Shown here: piece after piece, positions 24,001 to 31,639 of the stretch
Layout: every line of letters begins with the position of its first letter
How positions within the stretch are numbered: position 1 is the first letter of the stretch
Source of the DNA: JBEKIK01 sp050013075
GTDB lineage: Bacteria > Planctomycetota > Planctomycetia > Pirellulales > Thermoguttaceae
NCBI GenBank assembly: GCA_050013075.1
Contig: JBEKFZ010000031.1
Span: forward strand, 1-42,849
Direction of reading: 5' to 3'
Length of the DNA stretch: 42,849 bases
Program-made: the position numbers and the translations under genes
Notes under the pieces: model-generated
Database searches by the model: none
Seen by the model: the letters and a program-made list of their open reading frames with translations, nothing else
What the model was told of the DNA's origin: nothing

Positions 24001-24541
24001 AGATGCCCTGATCGTTCCGCGGCGGCAACAAAAATCCTTCCTGCCCAAGCACCGCGCGTATCTCGTCGAATTCCACTTTTCCAATCCGATGAATCCGCTC
24101 GCGCAAATCCGAAGGTTTAAGACTTTTATCGGCAATGCGATCTTGAATCGCCAGGTGCACCCGGGCGTGAAACAGCAGTCTCCAGCAGCGGACCAATACA
24201 TGGCCGGGAGAAGTTTCCAGCAGTTTACGCGGATCAGGCTGGGCGATGAGGATAAGTTTATCCGGAAGAACCCCGCCGGCATCAATGCCGATTTCCTCGG
24301 GCGCGACGATGTTCAAAAGCGACTTCCGACCGATGACGTAGCTTTTTCGATGGGGCACGCGAAAAGCAAATCCCGTCAAACCGCAATCTTGTTTAATGAC
24401 CCTGCGGAGTATTCTAGGCAAGATAAGTCGCGCCCTAGCGTCGGCTGTGTGAACTGCCCGCTCGAGCTCGGCCATTGTGATTCGTTCTTCGATAACACCG
24501 GTCCGGGAATGTCGATTCAAAATTTGCTGGAATGGGTCCAT
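21089..24541 (-). CDS. Large unidentified multi-pass membrane protein
   Basis: The protein has 1150 residues from the ATG at 24541; a GTG at 24592 would add 17 residues coming from repeat-like sequence (GGCTTGAAAAGCC). I do not recognise the family. Residues 1-520 are soluble and rich in Arg and charged helices. Six or seven hydrophobic spans lie at about 570-890 (e.g. TIVLLGVFIFGLVNVGWF, IFVAFNVFLNS, VIISIPGIFGFLVWEL). Residues 900-1150 are again soluble, with many Arg-rich helices (RRAERRARAGGNWRPVRKYL). The repeat-derived segment SYPERSEASPQ lies near the C-terminus. It has no ATPase, kinase or protease motif that I can see. It is convergent with the Uma2 gene and divergent from the glycosyltransferase. 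Confidence 0.85.
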   Translation of the reverse strand: MDPFQQILNRHSRTGVIEERITMAELERAVHTADARARLILPRILRRVIKQDCGLTGFAFRVPHRKSYVIGRKSLLNIVAPEEIGIDAGGVLPDKLILIAQPDPRKLLETSPGHVLVRCWRLLFHARVHLAIQDRIADKSLKPSDLRERIHRIGKVEFDEIRAVLGQEGFLLPPRNDQGIYEEFAAVFWELRYFAWNALPRYFPSLEDPDAAAAVLRQDVDAQWLYLTSRPLNAPDPVDRSASDDLGTWIGSGDDAFSHPPAKKETPSASKYRRLMRKARRPESLGNVVQAAICRVKALQCAPPDKIDRAKLAVSEDVNRLIGRLEAALELSRDVPQPWHGSLLGLVQLSADGYWTSEARLLYDLQKVCIDYEREIFKIDLVRWLFSFGRRPIKRPLPNQRDVLASQHLRSAERRLASVRIAESHRKRLATLIRSAIERVETRLREQFRPKITQALESVGLKSRNLPERAARKKIVEELLDRVAERGFLSMGDLRDALSRNALKLPDIGGPGTLIFGDPLLRADRRLAELLEGIYRPAEFYLRWLQQLSSLGFGTRIGRFLTLNLVVPFGGSYLIYKGLNHIVGFFLKYSKDINYYEDFSTIVLLGVFIFGLVNVGWFRKFVGQSLKDAYRSTNKNFITPLWNIVQLRIVQVILSSMIFRLSLRFLIKPAIWTFFAWMVFPLVGVNWRVSLTSAAYIFVAFNVFLNSRVGRNIEEMVVDWAVQTWNRYGIRFFMGLFWLVVDFFNGVLEAVERLMYGVDEWLRFRSGETAATLCLKAGLGAVWAFAAYFLRFCVTLLIEPQINPIKHFPVVTVSHKLLLPLTGHLASIFESRMGMEKGWALTLAPTVIISIPGIFGFLVWELKENWRLYAANRKKGLCPAVIGKHGETMLRLLKPGFHSGTLPKLFAKLRRAERRARAGGNWRPVRKYLHALDRFELSIRRYIEREFLALLAESKCPDAAAVKAREIRLATNRMQILFARDNSANDDLCVALEVHRGWLVGDAAKAGWTDRLPEFQRQAIISAILGLYKTAGLELVEQQIQSAFYPRIAAYDINPLGITVYPNPTTSYPERSEASPQTEIFYDLKENKTITAEFTGGNLRTVMPAVDRSQLMFSELRIAWEQWVRWWEDYQTTPDRCHEPLAPFPVLPGA
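21313..21345. repeat. In-frame ERSEAS-type repeat fragment
   Basis: The sequence GAGATGCTTCACTCCGTTCA is a fragment of the widespread repeat whose translation contains ERSEAS or SERSEES. It adds about 11 residues (TSYPERSEASPQ) to the large membrane protein between VYPNPT and TEIFYDL. A fuller copy of the related form is at 34664-34760. Confidence 0.6.
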
Positions 24542-24592
24542 CCGATATTTGTCGTTTACTGGGTGGTAAGCCGGCTTTTCAAGCCGTCCCAC

Positions 24593-24845
24593 GTTTTCGG
24601 CTGTTTCCCTTAAGTTTTTAGTATATTATTGGAAAATATTTGATTTATTACGTAAATAATCTTTATTTTGCTCTCGGTAGTTTTAACCCCTCAAAATGGA
24701 TGATTTTACGTAACTTCTTTTATAATTATGAGTTAATGTATTAATTTTATAAATTTGCATATAAAATGCTCTTTTTTTTGAGTGGATAAAACGTTAAACT
24801 TCTCCCTCCTTTGAGTCCCTCCACTCCATTGCCAAGGAAGGCAAA
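24593..24845. promoter_or_regulatory. AT-rich divergent promoter region
   Basis: This 250-bp stretch is far more AT-rich than its surroundings (especially 24610-24790) and lies between the divergent membrane-protein and glycosyltransferase genes. It probably carries promoters for both. Several TATAAT-like words (TATAATTATG, TATAAAATGC) are present, but no unique pair can be chosen. Confidence 0.45.
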
Positions 24846-26456
24846 ATGAAAACCCAGCAGGTCCGTAACGGTCGCCCCCGTTTGTCGGTGGCTATTATCG
24901 TCCGCAATGAGCAGGAAGTCATTGCGGAAACACTAGAAAGCATCCGGGCGATAGCCGACGAAATTATCGTTTGGGATTCCGGTTCTGAAGACGAAACCAT
25001 GTCTTTGGCTCGAAAAAATGGGGCAAAAGTCTTTCAGGGTTTTTGGAAAAACGATTTCTCCGCCGCCCGAAACGACTGCCTTTCAAAAATCAGCGGCGAT
25101 TGGGTGCTTTGGCTCGATGCCGGCGAAAAACTCGCCGATCTGTCCGCGAAAAAAATACGGGACTTTATCGACTCCGCCGCCGATCCGCAAAAAACCTATC
25201 TTATCATGGTCGAAATCCCCCCGGCCGACAACCGTACCGCCGGCGAGCAAATCGCACAGCCCAGACTCCTGCCTGCCAAAGCAGGGTTGAAATTCGAAGG
25301 TCGCCTTCGCGAAACCTTATATCCCTCGATTCAGGCCGCCGGTTTGAAAGTCGAAACGGCCCCGGGGCTGATCTCCCGCCATCCCCGGCAACACTCTCAA
25401 GCTCGGAAAACCAGGCTCGCCAATCGCGATCTCGGCCTGGTGGAACTGGAATTGATCGACGGAAATGGATCGGACCCGCGGTTGTTCCTGGCCCAAGGCG
25501 AAGCATATATCAACTTGGGGAGTTTCGATCGCGCCCGGGAGGCTTTCATCAAGGCGATTGAACTCTCGGAACCGGGCTCGTCCGAAATGCTGGAAGGTTA
25601 TTACGGCCTGTTGACCGGATACAATTACGATCCGGATCTGCGCGACGCCCAAATGCGAGTTTGTTTGAATGCCTTGGAGGTTTTTCCCTTGGATGTCCAA
25701 CTGCTTTTGGCCGTCGGGAGCTATTTTCAAATACACAACCGCCTGGACCTGGCCACGCGGGCCTTCGAGACCGCCGTCAAATTCGGGCAGACCAATTCCT
25801 CGATCTGGCACCTTTGCGAATTGCCGGAATTGGCCGCATCGTGTCTGTCCATTGCGCTCCAATTGCAAGGTAAAGAAGATGAAGCCTGCCGCGTATTGGA
25901 AGAAGCATTGGATCGTCATCCGCAATCGGCCCGGTTACTGCGCCTGGCCATCGATTCCTATATCAAAACTGGTAATGCCGAACAGTGTATCAAAGTGGCA
26001 CAACGCGGCGGAATGCTTTCCAGTAGGGAAGACCCGCTCGTCTTGGCCATTCGCGGAGCATGCAAAGCGGCAAAACAAGAATGGACGCCCGCTTTGACCG
26101 ATCTGCAAAGCGCTTATCTGATGGGCTGCCGTAGCAAGTTATGTCTGCGCTGGCTGGCGGTCGCGTTGCTTTCCAACGGCCAGGCCGAGGCAGCCAAACC
26201 CGTGCTTGACCAGTGGCAAAAACTGGAACCGGCAAATCCTGAACTCCTGGCATATATCGCGGCAGTGCGGGAAACTCAAAATGCTTTTGTCATCAAAGCG
26301 GAACAAGAAGCAGAAGAAGAAGTCGGCAAAGTGAAAACTGCCGTTCGGCAGTACCGCATCGATCCGGGCAGTGCAATCAGTGAAATTCATCCGATCAGAA
26401 TTCCGTTCGTCCAGCACGTCACATCTTCGGATATGTCGATTACCGAAGAAACGTAA
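24846..26456 (+). CDS. Family 2 glycosyltransferase fused to TPR repeats
   Basis: The protein has 536 residues. The N-terminal GT-A fold has LSVAIIVRNEQEVIAETLES (13-32), IIVWDSGSEDET (40-51) and the DxD-like WVLWLDAGEKLAD (86-98). It resembles the WaaE-like branch that adds sugars in lipopolysaccharide or lipid-linked glycans. From about residue 195 it becomes helical repeats of TPR type (DPRLFLAQGEAYINLGSFDR; DEACRVLEEALDRHPQSARL), which continue to about 470. GT2-TPR fusions usually act at the membrane on protein or cell-surface targets, but no membrane span is seen. The donor and acceptor are unknown. The gene stands alone. Confidence 0.9.
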   Translation: MKTQQVRNGRPRLSVAIIVRNEQEVIAETLESIRAIADEIIVWDSGSEDETMSLARKNGAKVFQGFWKNDFSAARNDCLSKISGDWVLWLDAGEKLADLSAKKIRDFIDSAADPQKTYLIMVEIPPADNRTAGEQIAQPRLLPAKAGLKFEGRLRETLYPSIQAAGLKVETAPGLISRHPRQHSQARKTRLANRDLGLVELELIDGNGSDPRLFLAQGEAYINLGSFDRAREAFIKAIELSEPGSSEMLEGYYGLLTGYNYDPDLRDAQMRVCLNALEVFPLDVQLLLAVGSYFQIHNRLDLATRAFETAVKFGQTNSSIWHLCELPELAASCLSIALQLQGKEDEACRVLEEALDRHPQSARLLRLAIDSYIKTGNAEQCIKVAQRGGMLSSREDPLVLAIRGACKAAKQEWTPALTDLQSAYLMGCRSKLCLRWLAVALLSNGQAEAAKPVLDQWQKLEPANPELLAYIAAVRETQNAFVIKAEQEAEEEVGKVKTAVRQYRIDPGSAISEIHPIRIPFVQHVTSSDMSITEET

Positions 26457-26478
26457 CATTATATACGACAAAATGTTA
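26454..26478 (+). terminator. Possible weak terminator at the glycosyltransferase stop
   Basis: TAACATT (which contains the stop codon) and AATGTTA form a 7-bp stem with an 11-nt loop. There is no T-tract, so this is a weak call. The rest of the gap to 26710 shows nothing recognisable. Confidence 0.25.
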
Positions 26479-26710
26479 TGTCGATCTTGCGCCATTCCCC
26501 ACTTAATGGCGGTGGGATATTCCAAGCGGTACAGGCAATTGCTTTTTCAGTGCCGGTGATTAAAGATGTATTGTTTGGGCGTTGACAGAATAGTTGACGT
26601 AATTAACAATTCGGCACGCACCGTATTTATTTATCAATTATCGTTTTGGTCCTGGAGCCGCCGCACGTCGACTTGTGCCGGAGCTCTCTTACCCAATGAG
26701 GATTATACCC

Positions 26711-27001
26711 ATGACCCATGAAATTGATTCCACCCAGCGGTCCTGGATCGCCGCGCCAGACCCCGGGACATGCCAAGTCGAGCCTCTAAGCAACCTGTGC
26801 ATTGCAATGTCGGCCGCTGAAGACGAGGAGTCCGACGACTTCGACGACGACGATTTCGACGACGACTTCGACGACGACTTTGAGGAGGATTTCGACGACG
26901 ACTTCGAGGATGAATTCGACGATGATGACGATCTGGATGACGAAGACTTCGAGGAAGAAGGGTCCGATTCAGATGAGGAACCAGGAGGAGAGGAATTATA
27001 G
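26711..27001 (+). CDS. Small strongly acidic low-complexity protein
   Basis: The protein has 96 residues from the ATG at 26711, which has GAGGA 8 nt upstream; upstream GTG and ATG starts are less well placed. Residues 1-35 are ordinary sequence (HEIDSTQRSWIAAPDPG). Residues 36-96 are almost entirely Asp, Glu and Phe, with the repeating unit FDDDFDDD and phenylalanines every four or five residues. Such a tail is intrinsically disordered and could mimic nucleic acid, bind cations or bind basic partners. It ends 13 bp before the purine nucleoside phosphorylase gene and is probably cotranscribed with it. I do not know its function. Confidence 0.75.
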   Translation: MTHEIDSTQRSWIAAPDPGTCQVEPLSNLCIAMSAAEDEESDDFDDDDFDDDFDDDFEEDFDDDFEDEFDDDDDLDDEDFEEEGSDSDEEPGGEEL

Positions 27002-27014
27002 AGCCTAATATCTT

Positions 27015-27851
27015 ATGCAAGAATTATCTCAACAACTAATACAGGCCACCGAGGTCATCCGCTCCCAATGGACCGGCACGCCCCGGGTGGGGATAATCTT
27101 GGGGACGGGTTTGGGCAGCATTGCCGGGCAAATCCAGACCGAAGCCAAAATCGATTATTCTTCAATTCCTCACTTTCCGCGCTCCACGGCAATCGGCCAT
27201 GCCGGCCAATTGGTTTGCGGCCGGCTTCAGGGCCTATCGGTGGCGGCAATGGAAGGACGCTTCCATGCCTACGAAGGGTATTCGCATCTGCAGGTCACCT
27301 TTCCCGTGCGAGTGATGAAGGCCCTGGGAGCGGAACTTCTGATCGTATCGAACGCCTGCGGCGGATTGAACCCGCAATTTCGCCTGGGCGACATCATGGT
27401 CATCGAGGATCACATCAACCTGATGCTCGGTAATCCTTTGATCGGAGTAAACGACGATACGCTCGGCCCGCGTTTTCCTGACATGAGCCGCCCATACAAC
27501 CCGGAACTGATCGACCTGTCCTTGGAAATCGCCCGGCGGGAGAATTTCGCCGCTCATAAAGGCGTTTATGCCGCCGTAACCGGCCCGAATTTGGAAACCC
27601 GGGCCGAATACCGTTTTTTGCGGACCATCGGGGCCGACGCGGTGGGTATGTCAACCGTGCCCGAGGTCTTGGTGGCCGTTCACGGAGGGATGCGCGTTTT
27701 AGGGCTTTCGGTGATAACCGACCTATGTCTGCCCGACGCACTTAAGCCCGCCAGTATCCAGGAAATTCTCAAGGTCGCCGCCGGGGCGGAACCCAAACTC
27801 CGGGCCATTGTGCTGGGAATTCTCGCTCAAGAGGCTAAAAACGCCAAATAG
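27015..27851 (+). CDS. Purine nucleoside phosphorylase, trimeric (type I) family
   Basis: The protein has 278 residues. It matches the human/mycobacterial type trimeric PNP: GIILGTGLGSIA (26-37), GHAGQLVCG with the phosphate-site His62, EGRFHAYEGYS (His84, Glu87), NACGGLNP, GPNLETRAEY with Glu194, and VGMSTVPEV with Met212. It splits purine nucleosides with phosphate into base and ribose-1-phosphate. At the position of human Asn243 the sequence reads VITDLCLPDAL, with Asp236 instead of Asn. This may change 6-oxo versus 6-amino purine preference. It lies between the acidic protein and ileS. A nearby purN gives a loose purine theme. Confidence 0.94.
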   Translation: MQELSQQLIQATEVIRSQWTGTPRVGIILGTGLGSIAGQIQTEAKIDYSSIPHFPRSTAIGHAGQLVCGRLQGLSVAAMEGRFHAYEGYSHLQVTFPVRVMKALGAELLIVSNACGGLNPQFRLGDIMVIEDHINLMLGNPLIGVNDDTLGPRFPDMSRPYNPELIDLSLEIARRENFAAHKGVYAAVTGPNLETRAEYRFLRTIGADAVGMSTVPEVLVAVHGGMRVLGLSVITDLCLPDALKPASIQEILKVAAGAEPKLRAIVLGILAQEAKNAK

Positions 27852-27912
27852 GTCACTCACCCCCCGATTGAAAAACTCGGTCGGGCATGGTCTATTAAAG
27901 TTTTCAAATGCT

Positions 27913-27967
27913 TGCGCCGAAAGCCTGATGCTTGAGGCTGAAAGCTGATGGCTGTCTGCTAAAGGCT
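27913..27967. repeat. GCTGAAAGCTGATGGCT-type short repeat before ileS
   Basis: The gap between the phosphorylase and ileS genes contains imperfect copies of an AAAGCTGATGGCTG-like unit (GAAAGCCTGATGCTTGAGGC, then TGAAAGCTGATGGCTGTCTG). It runs to within 13 bp of the ileS start, and no ribosome-binding site is seen there. Confidence 0.5.
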
Positions 27968-27979
27968 ATTATTCATCCC

Positions 27980-30900
27980 ATGTTCCAACCCATAACCAGT
28001 TCCGTTTCGTTTCCCAAGCTGGAAGAAAAAATCATTCAATTCTGGAAAGATCGGGGTATTTATGAAAAATCCCTGGATATTCGCCGCGGCGCGCCGCCGT
28101 TCGTGTTTTACGAGGGACCGCCCACGGCCAATGGCTTGCCCCATCCGGGCCACTGCCTGACCCGGGCGATCAAGGATCTTTTTCCCCGCTATAAGACCAT
28201 GCGCGGACGCCTCTGCCAGCGCAAGGCCGGCTGGGATACGCACGGCTTGCCAGTCGAAGTCGAGGTCTGCAAGGAACTGGGCATCCATTCCAAGGAGGAA
28301 ATCGAGGCATACGGCGTCGAACCGTTCATACGCAAGTGCGTGGAAAGTGTGTTTCGTTATACTCAACAATGGGAGCAGCTTACAGAACGGATAGGGTTTT
28401 GGATCCATCTGGACGAGGCTTATGTAACCTTCCATCAGAGTTACGTGGAGAGCGTGTGGTGGGCGCTTAAAAATCTTTTCGATCGCGGCCTGCTCTATCA
28501 AGGAAATAAGATCGTTTGGTGGTGGGCACAGGGCGGCACGGCTTTAAGCTCCGGCGAAGTAGGGCAGGGTTATCGCGAAGTGGCCGATCCGAGCGTGTTT
28601 GTGCGGTTCCCGTTAGTGTCCCCTTTCCCTTTGGGAGAGGGTCAGGGTGAGGGCGTATCGGACATCGATCTGCTCGTTTGGACCACAACACCCTGGACGC
28701 TGCCTGGCAACCAGTTCGCCGCAGTCAAGCCCGATTTGCAATACGCCCTTGTGAGCGTCGAAGGCGAGTCGCGTAAGTTGATCCTGGCCGAGGCATTGGT
28801 CGAGGGAATCTCTACAAAGATTGGAAAAGAATTTAAAATCATTTCCACAATGCCGGGTGAAAAAATAATCGGTTTGCGATATAAGCCTCCTTTCGATTAC
28901 TATCACAAAACGCAAGCCGAAAAGAAAGGAAAACTTCGCAGCGGCGACATGCAGTATGTTGCCTGGCGCGTGGTGCCGGCCGATTTTGTTACGGTCGACA
29001 CCGGCACGGGCCTAGTGCATCAAGCGCCCGCTTTCGGCGAAGTGGATTTTGTTCTGCTCCAGGACGAGCAGGCCCGATTCGTAGAAGGCGAAGGCCCGCC
29101 GCTGATTTGCTGCGTCGCGCCCGATGGCACGTTCACTGCCGAGGCCCCGGATTATCAAGGCCGCTGGGTAAAAGAGTGCGACCGCGATATTATCCGCGAA
29201 ATGAAGGCAAAAGGGCTTCTATTTCATCAGGAGCAATACCTGCACGATTATCCGTTCTGCTGGCGGGCGGAAGAGGACCCGCTGATCCAGTATCCGCGGA
29301 AAAGTTGGTTCATCCGCACCACGGCCTTCAAGGAAAAGATGCTGGCCAACAACAGCCGCATCAATTGGCTGCCAGAACACATTCGCGACGGGCGTTTTGG
29401 CAACTTTTTGGAAACCAACGTGGATTGGGCCTTATCGCGCGAGCGCTACTGGGGCACGCCGCTGCCGATTTGGGTCTGCGAAAATACCGGGTACGCCGAG
29501 GCCGTGGCCGGCTACGCCGAACTGCTGGCCAAGCCCGGCCTTTCGGGCATCGAAGTTTGGGAAAAGGCTAAACGCGAAAATCCCGATCTGCCCGACGATT
29601 TGAAGGTGCACAAACCTTACATCGACGCGGTGACTTACGATTCGCCCAAGGCGCCGGGCGCGCGCATGCGCCGAGTGCCGGAAGTGATCGACTGCTGGTT
29701 CGACTCAGGTGCAATGCCCTTTGCCCAGTGGGGCTATCCGCATCAGCCGGGCTCGGAAAAAAACTTTATTGGTCAATTTCCCGCCGATTTTATAAGCGAA
29801 GCGTTGGACCAGACCCGCGGTTGGTTCTACAGTCTTTTGGCAATCAGCACGCTGTTGTTCGGGAAAGATAACGATCTGGAAACAACACCGCCCTCACCCC
29901 CAGCCCCTCTCCCAAAGGTAGAGGGGAGTAAAGTTAATGTCCCCTGTCCACTGCCCACTGCCCACTGCCCACTCGATTACCCCCATCCATTCCGCAACTG
30001 CATCGTATTGGGACTGATGTTGGGCGAAGACGGCGGCAAGATGTCGAAAAGCAAGCGTAATTATCGCGAGCCGAACGAAATCTTCAACCGCTACGGGGCC
30101 GACGCCCTGCGCTGGTATTTCTTTTCCAATCAGCCGCCGTGGACTTCGATCCGGTACAGCGAACAGGCCATCAAGGACTGCATTCCCGAGTTTCTCTTGC
30201 GTCTGTGGAACGTTTACAGTTTTTTCGTGATCTACGCGAACATCGACAAGTTCGATCCGGCGTCGTTTATCGGCGGCAGTGCAGGGCAGTTGACCGCCGA
30301 CGTTCTGGCCTCGGCCCGAGATTTTCGGCCCGTCACTAAACGCTCGGAGCTTGACCGCTGGATCATCGGCGAACTCAATCGCAGCATCGTCGCGATTACC
30401 GAGCGTATGGACGCCTACGACAATTTCGCCGCCTGCGCGGTTTTGAGCGAGTTCGTCGATGCCCTGAGCAACTGGTACGTCCGCCGCAGCCGTGACAGGT
30501 TTTGGAGCGGCGAGCAATCGGCCGACAAAGCCGACGCCTACTGGACGCTTTACGAATGTCTGCTGACGACATGCAAGCTGATCGCCCCGTTTGTGCCGTT
30601 TTTGGCCGAGGAAATGTGGCATAATCTGGCAGTGGCGGCGTTTGCCGACAAGCCCGCCGAAGCCCAGCCCGTGGAAAGCGTGCATCTGTGCGATTATCCC
30701 GCTGCTGCCTTGGAGGCCGTCGATAAATTGCTTTCCGAACGCATGGCGCTGGTGCGGGAAATCGTTTCCCTGGGCCGCAGCGCACGAATGGGGGCAAAAC
30801 TAAAAGTCCGCCAGCCGCTTTCGCAAGTCGAAATAGTTTTGGCCGACAATGCCCATCAATCCTGGTTGGAAGAACATGATGCCTTGATATGCGACGAGTT

Positions 30901-31477
30901 GAACGTAAAACACATCGAATTCGCGGTCAATGCCGATCAGTACATCACCTACACGATACTGCCCGATTTGAAGCGACTGGGCCCTCGGCTAGGCAAACGG
31001 TTGCCAGCGTTGCGAAAAGTTCTGGCCGGGATCGACGGCGGCAATCTGCTCGCCGAGATGGAATCGCGGGGCAAGATAACCATTACCTTACAGGACGGTT
31101 CAATAGCGCTCGACGCCGCGGACATCCAAGTCCGCCTGCAAGCCAAACCAGGCTGGGCCGCCGCACATGGAAAAATGTGCGTGGTGGTGTTGGCAACGGA
31201 GTTAACTCCCGAATTGATCGCCGAAGGGATCGCCAAGGATCTGGTGCGAGTGATCCAGGATCGTCGTAAGGATATGGGCCTTGAATTTACCGACCGTATC
31301 GTCGTGGGGTTAGTTACAGATTCCGATGAACTTACCGAAGCCGTGAATTTGTTCCGCCGATACATCCAAGGCGAAACTTTGGCCGTGGAGATAGGTTTCT
31401 CTCTGCTGAGCGGCGTCGAAGCGGCGGAAGTTAAAGTGGGGGATTACACAGCAACGTTATATGTAAAAAAAGCGTAA
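27980..31477 (+). CDS. ileS: Isoleucyl-tRNA synthetase
   Basis: The protein has 1165 residues from the ATG at 27980; the upstream start at 27932 would translate repeat sequence. It charges tRNA-Ile. Class I signatures are intact: HIGH appears as HPGH (55-58) in YEGPPTANGLPHPGHCL, and KMSKS at 687-691 in GEDGGKMSKSKRN. The editing domain has TTPWTLPGNQ and GTGLVHQAPAFGEVDF, and DQTRGWFYSLL precedes the KMSKS loop. The length and C-terminal region suggest the eukaryote-like type 2 IleS found in several bacteria, which tends to resist mupirocin; this is inference. Two dispersed repeats are inserted in frame, near residues 212-227 and 636-666. Both fall at surface loops between conserved blocks. 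Confidence 0.97.
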   Translation: MFQPITSSVSFPKLEEKIIQFWKDRGIYEKSLDIRRGAPPFVFYEGPPTANGLPHPGHCLTRAIKDLFPRYKTMRGRLCQRKAGWDTHGLPVEVEVCKELGIHSKEEIEAYGVEPFIRKCVESVFRYTQQWEQLTERIGFWIHLDEAYVTFHQSYVESVWWALKNLFDRGLLYQGNKIVWWWAQGGTALSSGEVGQGYREVADPSVFVRFPLVSPFPLGEGQGEGVSDIDLLVWTTTPWTLPGNQFAAVKPDLQYALVSVEGESRKLILAEALVEGISTKIGKEFKIISTMPGEKIIGLRYKPPFDYYHKTQAEKKGKLRSGDMQYVAWRVVPADFVTVDTGTGLVHQAPAFGEVDFVLLQDEQARFVEGEGPPLICCVAPDGTFTAEAPDYQGRWVKECDRDIIREMKAKGLLFHQEQYLHDYPFCWRAEEDPLIQYPRKSWFIRTTAFKEKMLANNSRINWLPEHIRDGRFGNFLETNVDWALSRERYWGTPLPIWVCENTGYAEAVAGYAELLAKPGLSGIEVWEKAKRENPDLPDDLKVHKPYIDAVTYDSPKAPGARMRRVPEVIDCWFDSGAMPFAQWGYPHQPGSEKNFIGQFPADFISEALDQTRGWFYSLLAISTLLFGKDNDLETTPPSPPAPLPKVEGSKVNVPCPLPTAHCPLDYPHPFRNCIVLGLMLGEDGGKMSKSKRNYREPNEIFNRYGADALRWYFFSNQPPWTSIRYSEQAIKDCIPEFLLRLWNVYSFFVIYANIDKFDPASFIGGSAGQLTADVLASARDFRPVTKRSELDRWIIGELNRSIVAITERMDAYDNFAACAVLSEFVDALSNWYVRRSRDRFWSGEQSADKADAYWTLYECLLTTCKLIAPFVPFLAEEMWHNLAVAAFADKPAEAQPVESVHLCDYPAAALEAVDKLLSERMALVREIVSLGRSARMGAKLKVRQPLSQVEIVLADNAHQSWLEEHDALICDELNVKHIEFAVNADQYITYTILPDLKRLGPRLGKRLPALRKVLAGIDGGNLLAEMESRGKITITLQDGSIALDAADIQVRLQAKPGWAAAHGKMCVVVLATELTPELIAEGIAKDLVRVIQDRRKDMGLEFTDRIVVGLVTDSDELTEAVNLFRRYIQGETLAVEIGFSLLSGVEAAEVKVGDYTATLYVKKA
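28620..28653. repeat. GC-rich palindrome inside ileS, first insertion
   Basis: The sequence CCCCTTTCCCTTTGGGAGAG followed by GGTCAGGGTGAGGG adds about 15 codons (SPFPLGEGQGEGV) between VRFPL and SDIDLLVWTTTPWT. It is the opposite orientation of the copy at 29890-29927. Confidence 0.85.
29890..29973. repeat. Composite insertion inside ileS, second site
   Basis: A GC-rich palindrome (29890-29927, reading SPPAPLPKVEGS) is directly followed by four copies of a 7-bp unit, CCACTGC/CCCACTG (29946-29973, reading CPLPTAHCPL). Together they add about 30 residues between LLFGKDN and the conserved FRNCIVLGLMLGEDGG, shortly before the KMSKS loop. Confidence 0.85.
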
Positions 31478-31483
31478 ATGAAT

Positions 31484-31618
31484 TGTTTATTGAATCTCAA
31501 GTAATGAATGTCGTGTTTTTGCCTCAGAGCCGGGCCGTGTCGGATGCGGAATTACCGGGGCGACACGCCCCGGCTCTGATTTATTCCACGACATTATTGA
31601 TCTGATATTCAATAAACA
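31484..31618. repeat. Palindromic MITE-like element, copy B (best preserved)
   Basis: The outer ends are perfect 12-bp inverted repeats, TGTTTATTGAAT (31484) and ATTCAATAAACA (31607). Next come AATGTCGTG / CACGACATT, and the core is CAGAGCCGGG ... CCCCGGCTCTG (31525-31578). It starts 7 bp after the ileS stop and ends before the purN ribosome-binding site, so it probably forms a strong hairpin between the two messages. Confidence 0.85.
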
Positions 31619-31639
31619 GGCGAGAATACGGAGTATTTT

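Noticed and set aside
26703..27020. Arg-rich minus-strand frame opposite the acidic protein
   Set aside because: It is the complement of the GAC/GAT repeat; the plus frame has a ribosome-binding site.
27932..27979. ileS start 16 codons upstream
   Set aside because: The extra residues come from a dispersed repeat, and the ATG at 27980 begins the conserved N-terminus.
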